DNA of 64,000 nt from Mucilaginibacter cryoferens (GCF_014205845.1 NZ_JACHCR010000006.1:1-64000), one strand, 5' to 3'; shown: positions 54,249-64,000, counted from the stretch's first letter. The notes: generated by a model from the sequence alone, not told the origin. Made by a program: numbers and translations.

Positions 54249-57242
54249 ATGCAGCTAAAAAACTTACTCAAAGTAAGCTGTTTTGCCATTTTCTATTTCT
54301 TTGCATTGAGCGCCCAGGCACAAAACAAAGTAATAACTGGTAAAGTTACAGACTCACAAGATGGCTCTTCACTGCCTGGTGTATCCATTTTAGTAAAAGG
54401 AACAAGCGTTGGCACCAATACAGATGCCGCCGGAGCCTTTAAATTATCAATGCCCGCTGCCTCAACCACACTGGTAGTATCGTTTATAGGTTATAGCACC
54501 CAGGAGATTGATGTTACCGGAAAAACATCTATAAGTATTAAAATGGTGGGCAGCGCAACGGCTTTAAGCGAAGTACAAATTGTAAGCGTAGGTTACGGAT
54601 CGACACGTAAAAAAGACCTTACAGGTGCTGTATCAAACATCTCAGCTAAAGATTTTAACCAGGGCGCTATCATTAACCCGCTTGATCAGGTTCAGGGTAA
54701 AGTAGCCGGTTTGGTTATTACCCAGGGTGGTGGCGACCCTAACCAGTCGGCGTCTATCCGTTTAAGGGGGCAAACGTCTATATCAGGTAACCAATCGCCA
54801 TTATTTGTGGTAGATGGTATCCCGTTGGATGATCCTGCCCAGTTTCAGAACATAGCTCCGGCTGATATAGCTTCGTATGATGTATTAAAAGATGCATCGG
54901 CAACAGCTATTTACGGTTCTCGCGGTGCAAATGGTGTAATCATCGTAAATACTAAAAAAGGGAGCGCTGGCAAAGCGCAGGTTGATTATAATGGTTATGT
55001 AGGTATCTCTAAACAAAGCAAATATTGGGATTTGTTAAACACCGCCGAATATTTGGCTACACCGCAGGCAATAGCCAACCCACAAAAACAACAAGGCGAA
55101 ACTGACGATACCAACACCGATTGGCAGCGTGCCATTGCCCGCACAGCGTTAACGCATAGCAATAACCTTGCAATATCTGGCGGTGCAAACGGTTTTAACT
55201 ACCGCGCTTCATTAAACTTCCAAAATCAGCAGGGGGTAATCATTAACAGTAATAAACAACAACTCGGTCTGCGCTTTAATGCAGAGCAAAAGGCGCTGAA
55301 CGATAAACTTGATATTCAGTTAGGTATCGCCAACGTAAATACCAATCGCAGCTTAACCAATTATAACGCTATTGGTTATGTATTTAATGCGCTACCCACA
55401 ATCCCTATCAGAAATGCCGATGGCTCATTTAATGATTATGGTGCGGGCTATAACGCCTTTAATCCGGTTGAATATTTAACAGATACCTATAACAGGCACA
55501 ATGAGTATTTAACTAATATCAACGCTAGCATCAATTACAATATACTGCCCGAATTAAAAATTGGAGTAACCGGTTCAACATCACGTAACAATGTTCAAAC
55601 CCATTATTTTATTCCAAGTTTTAAAGCGCAGAACAGTAATAGTATGGCTGTTGATAGTAACTACAATAACAACTCATTTAAAGGGGATGTTCACGTTAAT
55701 TATGATAAAACTTTTGGTAAGCACACCATATCTGTAACAGCCGTAGCAGAACATAGCGTTTTTAACTATGATTACTTTTTTGCCGCAGCGCAACAATTAC
55801 TTGTACCACAAAGTTTAGATAATGCTTTAGGCTCGGGCTTAATATTTCCTACGCCAGATTCTTATAAAGAGCAATATCAACTTAGTTCATTGCTTGGTCG
55901 TGTAAACTACAATTACGATAACCGTTTTTATGCTACCGTATCTATTCGTCGTGACCAGTCAAGTAAGTTTGGCGCCAATTACCAGGTGGGGTATTTTCCC
56001 GCGTTTGATTTAGCGTATCGCTTAAAACGAGATCTGGTTAATGATGTTGAATGGATAAGCGATTTAAAGATTCGTGCTGGCTATGGGCAGGTTGGTAATG
56101 CCAATGGTATTGGCGATTACAGTAGTTTGGCCCTTGTTGCTTTAGGTAAAAAATATTATGACGGCTCAGGCTCAGGCTCATATCCTGGTAGTTACTCTCC
56201 AAACCAGAATGCTAACCCGTTTTTGAAATGGGAAACCAGGATTGGTAGAAACATAGGACTTGATTTCTCTCTATTTAATGATCGCTTATCTGGTGATTTT
56301 AACTATTATAATGACAGAACCAACAACTTGTTATTTGCCAATAGTGTACCAACACCCCCAAACTTTGTATCAACAACATTATCAAACGTTGGCTCATTAA
56401 CCAATAAAGGTATTGAGCTTGCGCTTACCGGGGTAATTATAAAAGGCGATGGTCTTAATTGGACCGCGTCTGGTAACATCAACTTTGTTAAAACCAGGAT
56501 AGCTAATCTGTCTGGTACGCTGGCCGATGGAACTTCTGTTAAAACAAGCTTTATTGAAGTAGGTTATGCGCAGGGGCAGGGCTTAAGTTCAACCGCTATT
56601 ACCCGTTTTGTACCGGGATATGCCCCGTATGTATTTTATCTGCCGCATTATACCGGTATCAATTCAAGTGGCGTAGAGTTATTTGATGGTAAAACCGTGG
56701 CCGATTATCCAGGCCAGTCGCCTCCAAAACACTATATTGATCCAAGCCCTAAGTTTAACTACGGCATTAACAACAGTTTCAACTATAAAAACTGGAACCT
56801 TAGTTTCTTTGTAAGAGGAGTATATGGACAAAAAATATTTAACAACACGCTGTTAGATTATGAAACGGTTACCCGTTTGCCTACTACCAATACTACCAGA
56901 ACTGCATTAACTAATGGTGTTACAAGCAGCCCAACCCAATCAGACAGATGGCTTGAAAGTGCTTCGTACCTGAGGTTAGATAATGCGTCAATAGGTTATA
57001 CTTTTAAACATATTAAGGGCTTAAACACTCTTAGGGTTTACGTAGCAGCAAATAATCTGTTTGTGATAACCAAGTACAGGGGCCTTGATCCGGAGGTTTC
57101 AACAGCCGGTAGCACAAATGGCACCGGAAACCAGGGCGTTACTACCGGAAACCAATCTTATATTGATGCTGATTATGGCGGTTACGCTTACTACCCAAAA
57201 ACAAGAACATTTACATTCGGTACCAGTGTTTCATTTAAATAA
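54249..57242 (+). CDS. SusC/RagA TonB-dependent transporter without STN domain, SUS locus 3
   Basis: A 997-residue outer-membrane protein. The signal peptide (ending SAQAQ, near residue 24) is followed directly by a CarboxypepD_reg-like domain (about 27-100, VITGKVTDSQDGSSLPGVSILVKG), the plug (about 110-235, with YGSRGANGVIIVNTKKG) and the barrel ending in FGTSVSFK. The STN domain of the other two SusC proteins is absent, and no sigma/FecR pair is near; control is by the SusR-type regulator instead. The likely cargo is an alpha-linked glucan or disaccharide, given the GH65 gene downstream. Confidence 0.95.
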   Translation: MQLKNLLKVSCFAIFYFFALSAQAQNKVITGKVTDSQDGSSLPGVSILVKGTSVGTNTDAAGAFKLSMPAASTTLVVSFIGYSTQEIDVTGKTSISIKMVGSATALSEVQIVSVGYGSTRKKDLTGAVSNISAKDFNQGAIINPLDQVQGKVAGLVITQGGGDPNQSASIRLRGQTSISGNQSPLFVVDGIPLDDPAQFQNIAPADIASYDVLKDASATAIYGSRGANGVIIVNTKKGSAGKAQVDYNGYVGISKQSKYWDLLNTAEYLATPQAIANPQKQQGETDDTNTDWQRAIARTALTHSNNLAISGGANGFNYRASLNFQNQQGVIINSNKQQLGLRFNAEQKALNDKLDIQLGIANVNTNRSLTNYNAIGYVFNALPTIPIRNADGSFNDYGAGYNAFNPVEYLTDTYNRHNEYLTNINASINYNILPELKIGVTGSTSRNNVQTHYFIPSFKAQNSNSMAVDSNYNNNSFKGDVHVNYDKTFGKHTISVTAVAEHSVFNYDYFFAAAQQLLVPQSLDNALGSGLIFPTPDSYKEQYQLSSLLGRVNYNYDNRFYATVSIRRDQSSKFGANYQVGYFPAFDLAYRLKRDLVNDVEWISDLKIRAGYGQVGNANGIGDYSSLALVALGKKYYDGSGSGSYPGSYSPNQNANPFLKWETRIGRNIGLDFSLFNDRLSGDFNYYNDRTNNLLFANSVPTPPNFVSTTLSNVGSLTNKGIELALTGVIIKGDGLNWTASGNINFVKTRIANLSGTLADGTSVKTSFIEVGYAQGQGLSSTAITRFVPGYAPYVFYLPHYTGINSSGVELFDGKTVADYPGQSPPKHYIDPSPKFNYGINNSFNYKNWNLSFFVRGVYGQKIFNNTLLDYETVTRLPTTNTTRTALTNGVTSSPTQSDRWLESASYLRLDNASIGYTFKHIKGLNTLRVYVAANNLFVITKYRGLDPEVSTAGSTNGTGNQGVTTGNQSYIDADYGGYAYYPKTRTFTFGTSVSFK

Positions 57243-57271
57243 TAACTGTTTGTAATTCAAATTTAAAAAAG

Positions 57272-58798
57272 ATGAAAAATAAGAAAATATTAAGCCTGGT
57301 AGTACTTTTGGTAGCTGGCGGTTCTATACTGCAATCCTGCAAAAAACTCGATCAAAATACTTATACCGTTGTTCCGGTAGATCAGTTCTATCAAACACCA
57401 CAACAAATAAATGCGGGTATTATTGCCCCTCCATATACTGCTCTAACACCACTGCAAACAGAAAACGTTTTTCAGTTAAACGAAGTTTCAACTGATGAAA
57501 TGGTGATTCCAACGCGTGGTAATGACTGGTATGATGGCGGCGAGCACACCCAGCTTTGGTTACACAACGTTGCCGTTGATAATGCCAATGATAACGGTGG
57601 ATGGACAGACCTGAGCGCTGGTATCACCAAATGTAATTTCAGCATAAGTATTTTAAATGGCCTGGCTAACAAGCCGACAAATGCCGCTGCTATTGTTGCA
57701 GAGATAAGTGTTTTAAGAGATTACTATTTTTTCCTGATGACCGATCTTTATGGTAGTATACCCCTGGTAACTTCATATAGCACTAATGCAAGTTTGGCTC
57801 CGGTTGCCCGGGCAGATGTATACGCCTATTTAGAGGCCGATCTGTTAAAGAACATTCCGTTATTGTCAACCGATAATGCTGCCGGTAACACTGCTATTTA
57901 TGGTCACTTTAATCAATGGGCTGGCTATATGCTACTAGCCAAATTGTACTTAAATGCACAGGTATATACAGGCACAGCACAATGGCAAAAAGCGTTAACC
58001 TATGCCAATATGGTTATCAACTCAAACAAATTCAGTTTGCAGCCAAACTTTTTGGACAACTTTACCTATAGTAATCGTGGTTCTGTCGAAAATATATTTT
58101 GTATCCCATTCAACTACCCGCTTATTAAGGGTAACGTGATACAGATGTATACGCTTAACTATAATAACAACTTAACATTTGGTTTAACTGCCCAGCCTTA
58201 TAACGGCTTTTGTGCCCCAACAGCATTTTACCGTACATTTACAGATGCCGATAAGCGTAAAAAAATGTGGCTTGTTGGTCAGCAATTTACCTCAACCGGC
58301 GCGCCAATTGCGGGCGTAGTGCTTAGTCCGTTTGTTAACGAGTTAAGCAACCCCGCCGATAGCTTTAAATATGCCGGTGCACGAAGCGTAAAATACCAGC
58401 CACAGCCGGGTACTGGCAGCGATGGTACAAGTAATGATGGTGTACGTTTCCGCCTGGCTGATGCCTATATGATGGCAGCTGAAGCTCAACTACACCTTGG
58501 CGACGTGGGCGACGCCTTGGTTAATGTAAACAAGATCAGGGTAAGAGCAGGTGTAGCTAACCTGACCAGCTTATCCTATGATGACCTGTTGGCCGAGCGT
58601 GGCCGCGAGTTTGCCTGGGAAGGCTGGAGGAGAAATGACCTTATTAGATTTGAAGTGGCAACCGGTACTAAATATTTTACAGGTGCGCGTGTACCGGGTA
58701 AAACTCAGGATGCCGCAGATAACCACACTTTCCTTTTCCCAATTCCGCAACCACAAATTAATACTAACCCGCTGCTAAAACAAAACCCGGGTTATTGA
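57272..58798 (+). CDS. SusD/RagB outer-membrane lipoprotein, SUS locus 3
   Basis: A 508-residue lipoprotein (QSC, Cys23) with SusD hallmarks: SVLRDYYFFLMTDLYGSIPLV (about 149-169) and LLAERGREFAWEGWRRNDLIRFE (about 437-459). It starts 29 bp after SusC and ends at a strong terminator. It should be the substrate-binding lid of SusC 3. Confidence 0.95.
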   Translation: MKNKKILSLVVLLVAGGSILQSCKKLDQNTYTVVPVDQFYQTPQQINAGIIAPPYTALTPLQTENVFQLNEVSTDEMVIPTRGNDWYDGGEHTQLWLHNVAVDNANDNGGWTDLSAGITKCNFSISILNGLANKPTNAAAIVAEISVLRDYYFFLMTDLYGSIPLVTSYSTNASLAPVARADVYAYLEADLLKNIPLLSTDNAAGNTAIYGHFNQWAGYMLLAKLYLNAQVYTGTAQWQKALTYANMVINSNKFSLQPNFLDNFTYSNRGSVENIFCIPFNYPLIKGNVIQMYTLNYNNNLTFGLTAQPYNGFCAPTAFYRTFTDADKRKKMWLVGQQFTSTGAPIAGVVLSPFVNELSNPADSFKYAGARSVKYQPQPGTGSDGTSNDGVRFRLADAYMMAAEAQLHLGDVGDALVNVNKIRVRAGVANLTSLSYDDLLAERGREFAWEGWRRNDLIRFEVATGTKYFTGARVPGKTQDAADNHTFLFPIPQPQINTNPLLKQNPGY

Positions 58799-58827
58799 TT
58801 AATATATTTGATTTATACCAACTACAG

Positions 58828-58865
58828 CAATGGAACAGCTTAAAAACTGTTCCATTGTTTTTATT
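58828..58865 (+). terminator. terminator after SusD 3
   Basis: CAATGGAACAG (58828-58838), an 8-nt loop, CTGTTCCATTG (58847-58857), then TTTTTATT: a perfect 11-bp stem 29 bp after the SusD stop. It separates SusCD from the three genes that follow or lowers their expression. Confidence 0.9.
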
Positions 58866-58919
58866 AAAAAGTTTTTTTTGCGGTTATAGAAGCCGTAAAT
58901 TTAAACTGTTACTTACTAT

Positions 58920-59843
58920 ATGAAAAAAGCAATAATTGCAGTAATTGTATTAATAGTTATAGGCTTTATTCCTTTTCAGCAAAAAAGCATTGTTAACATA
59001 AAGGCTGGTTACTTTGATGTTTGCCAGCAATTACTATTGGCCGGTAATTGGATAAAGTGGCAACCCGATATAAATAACACTCCGCCACAACAGGTAAAAA
59101 CAGATAATATACATTCGGGATTTTTAATAACCATCCCAAACCAGGTGTTTAAAATGGTATCGGGTAGCGCCAATACGTTTGATATTAATACAACAATAAC
59201 CGGTGTAAATTATCACTATCTGTATACCGTTGTACCACGGGATATATACAATAATGGTGCAGTAATTATTACTGCCAATACAAATTTATTTAAGTGGCTT
59301 ATAACAAAATTTAAACCCAATGAAAAGCCCGACGGACTTATTCAAAATTTGAAAGCATTTATGGAAAATGCAAAATTATATTATGGGTTTACTATAAAAG
59401 AAAAAAACGTGGCCGAAACATATATGGCGGTTAAAAAGGAAACCATTTTACTTGCTGGCAAATACCCTCAAATCGGCAAGGCTTTTAACGATCTTAATAG
59501 CTTTATTGCGCAAAAAAATATTAAAGCAACACAGCCAATATCAGGTACTTATTATTTGCGTGGAAAAGATTCAATACAAATGTTAATAGGTATATCCATC
59601 AATAAAGAGATAAATTCTGGCAATGGTATTGCCATTATGCGTATGCCAGCTGGTAAAGTTGTTATAGGCGATTACAAAGGCAAATACGGCGAAAGGCAAA
59701 AGATATATAATGCGATGGAAAAGTATATACAGGATAATTTTTTAGCTAAGCAGGTAGCCCCATATGAAAGATATTTAGATAACAAGTTACCTGCCGGCGA
59801 TAATGATACAGTGAATATGCAGGTTAATTACCCAGTACTTTAA
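58920..59843 (+). CDS. membrane-anchored SRPBCC - GyrI-like (effector-binding) protein
   Basis: A 307-residue protein. An N-terminal hydrophobic segment (about 4-20) precedes an SRPBCC/START-like domain (about 25-150, AGYFDVCQQLLLAGNWIKWQPDI ... HYLYTVVP) and a C-terminal GyrI-like AraC effector-binding domain (about 155-305). The last is recognisable by MRMPAGKVVIGDYKGKYGE, VAPYERYLDNKLPAGD and a final MQVNYPVL. Such domains bind small hydrophobic ligands and have no catalytic or DNA-binding part here. It begins the VCBS-GH65 group; the next gene starts 1 bp after its stop. The role is unknown. Confidence 0.75.
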   Translation: MKKAIIAVIVLIVIGFIPFQQKSIVNIKAGYFDVCQQLLLAGNWIKWQPDINNTPPQQVKTDNIHSGFLITIPNQVFKMVSGSANTFDINTTITGVNYHYLYTVVPRDIYNNGAVIITANTNLFKWLITKFKPNEKPDGLIQNLKAFMENAKLYYGFTIKEKNVAETYMAVKKETILLAGKYPQIGKAFNDLNSFIAQKNIKATQPISGTYYLRGKDSIQMLIGISINKEINSGNGIAIMRMPAGKVVIGDYKGKYGERQKIYNAMEKYIQDNFLAKQVAPYERYLDNKLPAGDNDTVNMQVNYPVL

Positions 59844-59844
59844 C

Positions 59845-62800
59845 ATGGCCCAAAAAATGTGGTTTAAATCTGTAGTTTACATATGTTTATTGCTTTCGGC
59901 GCTGGGAATAATTTCCTGCAAAAAAAAGCCGGAGTTACCGCCGTTATTTCAGCAATTACCATCGTCGCAAACCAATATTCACTTTGTAAACCACATTAAC
60001 GATAATGATAAGCCCGGTATTTTAGATTACCTCTATTATTATAACGGTGGCGGTGTTGCTATCGGAGATATTAATAACGATGGGCTGCCCGATATTTTTT
60101 TTACATCCAACCAAAAAGGCGGTAATAAGCTTTACCTTAATAAGGGCAATTACAAGTTTGAAGATATTACGCAAAAAGCAGGGGTAGCGGGCCTTGCAGA
60201 TTGGAGCACAGGCGTAACCATGGCCGATGTTAATAACGATGGTTACCTTGATATTTATGTTTGCGCTGTGGCCGGCAAACTGGGCCTTAAAGGGCATAAT
60301 ATGCTTTACATCAATAACCACGATGGCACGTTTACCGAAAGCTCTGCAGCGTATGGGCTCAATTTTTCGGGCTATAGCACGCAGGCTGTTTTCTTTGATG
60401 CTAATCACGATGGTTTGCTTGATTGCTATTTGCTTAATCAGTCTGACCATTCGGTTGCTGTTTATGGCGATACCTCTTCGCGGCGGATAGATAATAAACT
60501 GGCTGGCAGCAAGTTTTACATCAACACTAAAAACCACTTTACCGATGTTACTAAAAAAGCAGGTATTTACAGCAGCGCATTGGGCTATGGATTGGGTATT
60601 GCCGTTGGCGATTTAAACAACGATGGCTGGGAGGATATTTATGTAGGTAACGATTTTCATGAAAATGATTATTACTATATCAACAACCACGATGGTACGT
60701 TTACCGAATCTGGTGCAAAGCATTTTAATCATTACAGCCGCTTCAGCATGGGTAATGATATGGCCGATTTTAATAATGATGGTCAGCTGGATGTAGTAAC
60801 TGCCGATATGCTGCCCGGCGAAGAAACGGTGCTTAAAAGTTATGGCGGCGACGAATCATATGATCAATATAGACTAAAAATTACACGCAACGGTTTCCAG
60901 AATCAGTACTCCCGTAATACACTTCAAAAAAACCTGGGTAACGGTGAAGCTTTTAGCGACGTAGCCTTAATGAATGGCATTGCGGCAACAGACTGGAGTT
61001 GGAGCCCGCTGCTTGCCGATTTTGATAACGATGGAATTAAAGACCTTTTTATAGCCAACGGAATAAAACGCCGGGCCCTGGATATGGATTATGTAACCTA
61101 CATTTCTAACGATCAGGTGCAGGGGATGATCAATAGCTCGGGGGAGTACGATAGTATAGCTTTAGCCAAAATGCCCCCGGGCGATGTACATAGCTACCTG
61201 TTTAAAGGCAATAAAAACGAGAATTTTACCGATAAAAGCTGGGACTGGGGTATGCGAACCCCCGGTTTAGCCAACGGCGCTGCATATGCCGACCTGAATA
61301 ATGACGGCAGGCTCGATCTGATCACCAACAGCGTAAATCACGAAGCCGGGATCTATAGAAATATGGCGGCAAAAACATCCTACTTAAGCATGAAGTTTAC
61401 AGGCAGGCAGGATAATGTTTTTGGTTTGGGTACCAAAGCCTACGTTTTTTGCAAAGGGCAAATGCAGTACGAGCAGTTGATGCTTACACGGGGCTTTCAA
61501 TCGTCGGTTGAGCCTAAACTGCATTTTGGCCTGGGTAAACAGCAGTTTGCAGACAGCGTTTTAATTGTTTGGCCAAATCAAACATACCAGGTTTTAAAAA
61601 ATGTAAAGGCCAATCAGCAGTTAACCGTTGATGAGCACAATGCCAGCGGAAAATTTAAATATGAGCAGTTTTTTCCATCCCAAAAGCCTGTTTTTAAGGA
61701 GGTCACCAATAGCATTCATATCAACTGGAAGCACAAGGAAAATGATTTTGTTGATTTTAACCAGCAGCCACTTATTCCGCACATGTTATCGGCAGAAGGC
61801 CCGAGGATGACAGTTGCCGATGTAAATCACGATGGCTTAGACGATTTTTACATTTGCGGTGCCCGTAACCAGCCGGGGGCTTTGTTTTTACAAATGCCAA
61901 ATGGCGATTTTAAACCATCGGCACAAAAAGCGTTCGAGGCCGATTCGGCAAGCGAGGATGTGGATGCTGTTTTTCTGGATGCTAACCACGATGGCTTTCC
62001 GGATCTGTTTGTGGCAAGCGGGGGCAACGAGTTGCCAAATGGGGCACCGGAACTGGCCGACAGGTTGTACATGAATGATGGGAAAGGGAATTTTATACGC
62101 TCGGCCAATTTTCCATCTATCAAAACAAATAAATCGGCGGTGGCGGTTGCCGATGTTAATCATGATGGTTATCCCGATATTTTTATCGGCGGCGCGCCTG
62201 AGGCTCTTGGTTTTGGCAAAATGCCCGAATCGTATTTGCTGATGAACAACGGGCATGGGGTATATCACCAAGTTAACATCCCGGAGGAATTAAAACACGC
62301 CGGAATGCTGCGCTCTGCCGCCTTTGCCGATGTAGATAATGATGGCTGGCCCGATCTGGTTGTGGCAGGTGAATGGATGCCTGTAAAAGTGTTTTTAAAT
62401 AAGAAGGGAAGCTTTGTACAGCAACATCAACCAGAAATGGATCAGTTGGTCGGCTGGTGGCAAAAAATAGTATTGGCCGATGTGGATGGCGATGGAAAAG
62501 TAGATATACTGGCGGGTAACTACGGCTGCAATTCTAAACTTAAACCAACAGAGGCAGACCCTCTAAAATTATACTTATCAGACCTGGATAAAAACGGCAC
62601 CATCGACCCAATAATAAGCTATGGCATTAACCAAAAGTATTACACGTTTTTGGGCAAGGGTGATATAGAGCGGCAGGTTCCGCTCATCAAAAAGAAGTTT
62701 TTATATTTTCGTGATTTTGCCGGCAAAACGGTAGAGCAGCTATTTGGCGATTATTTAAATGATACCAAGCCCTTAACGGCGGCTTCGTTTCAGTCGGGCG

Positions 62801-63150
62801 TGTTTTATAATCAGGGAAATGGTAAGTTTCAGTTTAAGGCTTTTCCTTCATCAGCGCAGGTTTCACCACTTTTTGGTTTAAGCACTTTTACTGCAGGTGA
62901 TAAAAAAGGCGTTATCGCCGGGGGCAACTTTAGCGGTGTATTGCCTTATGAGGGCAGGTACGATGCCGATTATGGTGATGTGCTTTGGGTAAATGGAAAA
63001 AGAGAATTTATAGATGCCTCGCCGGTGTCATCCGGTTTTTTGCTGCGCGGTGAGGTTAGGGATATTAAAGCTATTAAAACAGCCACAGGAACTATATACG
63101 CTGTGGCTTTCAACAATAAACCGATCAGATTTTTTAAGTTAAATAAGTGA
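59845..63150 (+). CDS. VCBS/FG-GAP repeat lipoprotein with ASPIC/UnbV domain
   Basis: A 1101-residue lipoprotein (ISC, Cys25). Two FG-GAP/VCBS beta-propeller regions (about 55-480 and 640-900) carry many Ca-binding-like repeats such as DINNDGLPDIFF, DVNNDGYLDIYV and DVNHDGYPDIFIGG. Between them is an ASPIC/UnbV domain (about 510-590, GLGTKAYVFCKGQMQYEQLMLTRGFQSS ... LHFGLGKQQFADSVLIVWPN). Proteins of this type often accompany SUS loci and are thought to be surface exposed; their biochemical role is unsettled. It is tightly packed with its neighbours (1 and 3 bp gaps). Confidence 0.88.
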   Translation: MAQKMWFKSVVYICLLLSALGIISCKKKPELPPLFQQLPSSQTNIHFVNHINDNDKPGILDYLYYYNGGGVAIGDINNDGLPDIFFTSNQKGGNKLYLNKGNYKFEDITQKAGVAGLADWSTGVTMADVNNDGYLDIYVCAVAGKLGLKGHNMLYINNHDGTFTESSAAYGLNFSGYSTQAVFFDANHDGLLDCYLLNQSDHSVAVYGDTSSRRIDNKLAGSKFYINTKNHFTDVTKKAGIYSSALGYGLGIAVGDLNNDGWEDIYVGNDFHENDYYYINNHDGTFTESGAKHFNHYSRFSMGNDMADFNNDGQLDVVTADMLPGEETVLKSYGGDESYDQYRLKITRNGFQNQYSRNTLQKNLGNGEAFSDVALMNGIAATDWSWSPLLADFDNDGIKDLFIANGIKRRALDMDYVTYISNDQVQGMINSSGEYDSIALAKMPPGDVHSYLFKGNKNENFTDKSWDWGMRTPGLANGAAYADLNNDGRLDLITNSVNHEAGIYRNMAAKTSYLSMKFTGRQDNVFGLGTKAYVFCKGQMQYEQLMLTRGFQSSVEPKLHFGLGKQQFADSVLIVWPNQTYQVLKNVKANQQLTVDEHNASGKFKYEQFFPSQKPVFKEVTNSIHINWKHKENDFVDFNQQPLIPHMLSAEGPRMTVADVNHDGLDDFYICGARNQPGALFLQMPNGDFKPSAQKAFEADSASEDVDAVFLDANHDGFPDLFVASGGNELPNGAPELADRLYMNDGKGNFIRSANFPSIKTNKSAVAVADVNHDGYPDIFIGGAPEALGFGKMPESYLLMNNGHGVYHQVNIPEELKHAGMLRSAAFADVDNDGWPDLVVAGEWMPVKVFLNKKGSFVQQHQPEMDQLVGWWQKIVLADVDGDGKVDILAGNYGCNSKLKPTEADPLKLYLSDLDKNGTIDPIISYGINQKYYTFLGKGDIERQVPLIKKKFLYFRDFAGKTVEQLFGDYLNDTKPLTAASFQSGVFYNQGNGKFQFKAFPSSAQVSPLFGLSTFTAGDKKGVIAGGNFSGVLPYEGRYDADYGDVLWVNGKREFIDASPVSSGFLLRGEVRDIKAIKTATGTIYAVAFNNKPIRFFKLNK

Positions 63151-63153
63151 TAA

Positions 63154-64000
63154 ATGAAAAAGCTAAATACGCTGATAACCGGCTTATGTTTTTTATGTAC
63201 CAATACTTTATTTGCCCAGGATGCATGGGTAGTAAAAGCCGATAAAATAGATGCAGCTAATTACTATGGAGCAACGGTAGCTAATGGGATGATTGGTATT
63301 GTGTCGTCGGCAGAGCCTTTTAAGGTTAAAAATGTGGTGCTTGCCGGTGCTTATGACCTGTATGGCCGTGGCCGGGTAAGCAACTTTTTAAACAGCTTTA
63401 ACCTGTTAAACATGTACCTGGAGATTGACGGCAAGCGGGTAGATGCAAAAAATATCAGCAACTTTAAGCAAGAGCTGGATATGCAGCACGCCTGCTTTAC
63501 TACAACTTTCGATTACGGTACTTCGGCTTCGGTAAAATATACCTATTACTCGTTGCGGCAATTGCCCTTTACCGTTTTAATGGATATTAGTATAACAGCC
63601 AAAAAGGCCATCAATATTACCGCAGCCAGTGTAATGGAAGCGCCAGACGCGTTAAAAGATGTGCAGAATTATTATAACGAGATTGACAGGCCTCATGTAA
63701 CCATTAGCTTGCTTACTTCAACGGCAAAAAGCCCTACAGGTAAATTACAGTTATGTGCTTCAAATACCTTTTTGTTTAACGAAAAACATATGCAGGAGCC
63801 AAGGGTTATTCACGAGATGTGGGATAACAATATGCACCTCATGAAATTTAGCAAATCAATTGCTGCCGGACAAACATACCAGTATGCTGTTGCTGGTTCA
63901 TCCATCACATCTGCCCATGATGCCGACCCCTTAAATCAGGCCGAGCGGCTTACCATGTTTGCCAAACTGGAAGGCCGCGACAGGCTGATACAGTACCATA
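63154..64000 (+). CDS. secreted GH65-like glycoside hydrolase/phosphorylase, N-terminal part (truncated by window end)
   Basis: An open frame from the ATG at 63154 runs to the window end without a stop (282 codons). A signal peptide (MKKLNTLITGLCFLCTNTLFAQ) is followed by sequence typical of the GH65 N-terminal beta-sandwich: GATVANGMIGIVSSAEPFKVKN, then AGAYDLYGRGRVSNFLNSFNLLNMYLEIDG. GH65 enzymes phosphorolyse or hydrolyse alpha-glucosidic disaccharides (maltose, trehalose, kojibiose). The catalytic domain is outside the window, so the specificity cannot be judged. Most GH65 phosphorylases are cytoplasmic, so the signal peptide favours a hydrolase-like role. Confidence 0.78.
   Translation, partial: MKKLNTLITGLCFLCTNTLFAQDAWVVKADKIDAANYYGATVANGMIGIVSSAEPFKVKNVVLAGAYDLYGRGRVSNFLNSFNLLNMYLEIDGKRVDAKNISNFKQELDMQHACFTTTFDYGTSASVKYTYYSLRQLPFTVLMDISITAKKAINITAASVMEAPDALKDVQNYYNEIDRPHVTISLLTSTAKSPTGKLQLCASNTFLFNEKHMQEPRVIHEMWDNNMHLMKFSKSIAAGQTYQYAVAGSSITSAHDADPLNQAERLTMFAKLEGRDRLIQYH

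Overview
The window looks like a chromosomal segment of a member of the Bacteroidota, most likely family Sphingobacteriaceae (Mucilaginibacter/Pedobacter type; the genus is a guess). The reasons are three SusC/SusD pairs, two ECF sigma/FecR anti-sigma modules feeding SusC genes, a SusR-type membrane regulator, a T9SS type B sorting domain, and promoters of the Bacteroidota TTTG - N18 - TAnnTTTG form in front of both tRNA genes. It is a glycan-foraging and efflux region with a mobile left edge.

Left edge (1-7000): the 3' end of an IS21-type istB gene, a GNAT acetyltransferase whose last residues seem to come from the IS end, an unknown protein, and a tyrosine recombinase reading away from a tRNA-Pro(UGG). 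A second identical tRNA-Pro lies 3.8 kb away. Between the two tRNAs are an SDR oxidoreductase, an AraC regulator and an unrecognised secreted protein.

Region 7400-15730: SUS locus 1, with sigma, FecR, STN-type SusC, SusD and a secreted YdcF/DUF218 protein. Region 16100-31400: SUS locus 2. A leftward GH9 + AGE-epimerase pair and a leftward sigma gene face a rightward series FecR - SusC - SusD - TIG lipoprotein - GH10 xylanase. This suggests outer-membrane capture and periplasmic processing of a beta-1,4-linked plant polysaccharide, with xylan or a mixed hemicellulose most likely.

Region 31500-51850: a small orphan gene, a T9SS-exported YVTN beta-propeller protein, a MITE-like palindrome, and two leftward tripartite RND efflux operons. 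The first is tolC-acrA-acrB-acrB-marR with two tandem RND pumps. The second is tolC-acrA-acrB, with a TetR gene upstream and three related operator-like palindromes. The two operons are separated by a small membrane protein gene and a three-unit tandem repeat of about 238 bp.

Region 52000-64000: SUS locus 3. A SusR-like regulator precedes an STN-less SusC and SusD. After a strong terminator come a membrane-anchored SRPBCC/GyrI-like protein, a VCBS/ASPIC lipoprotein and the start of a secreted GH65 enzyme cut off by the window end.

The most unusual signal is a repeated cis element: the 10-mer TAGTACCCAA followed at once by a hairpin. It occurs upstream of sigma 1 and in both FecR-SusC spacers. 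The two spacer hairpins share a mismatch at the same position and show one compensatory base-pair change. All calls come from reading the sequence by eye; no database search was run.
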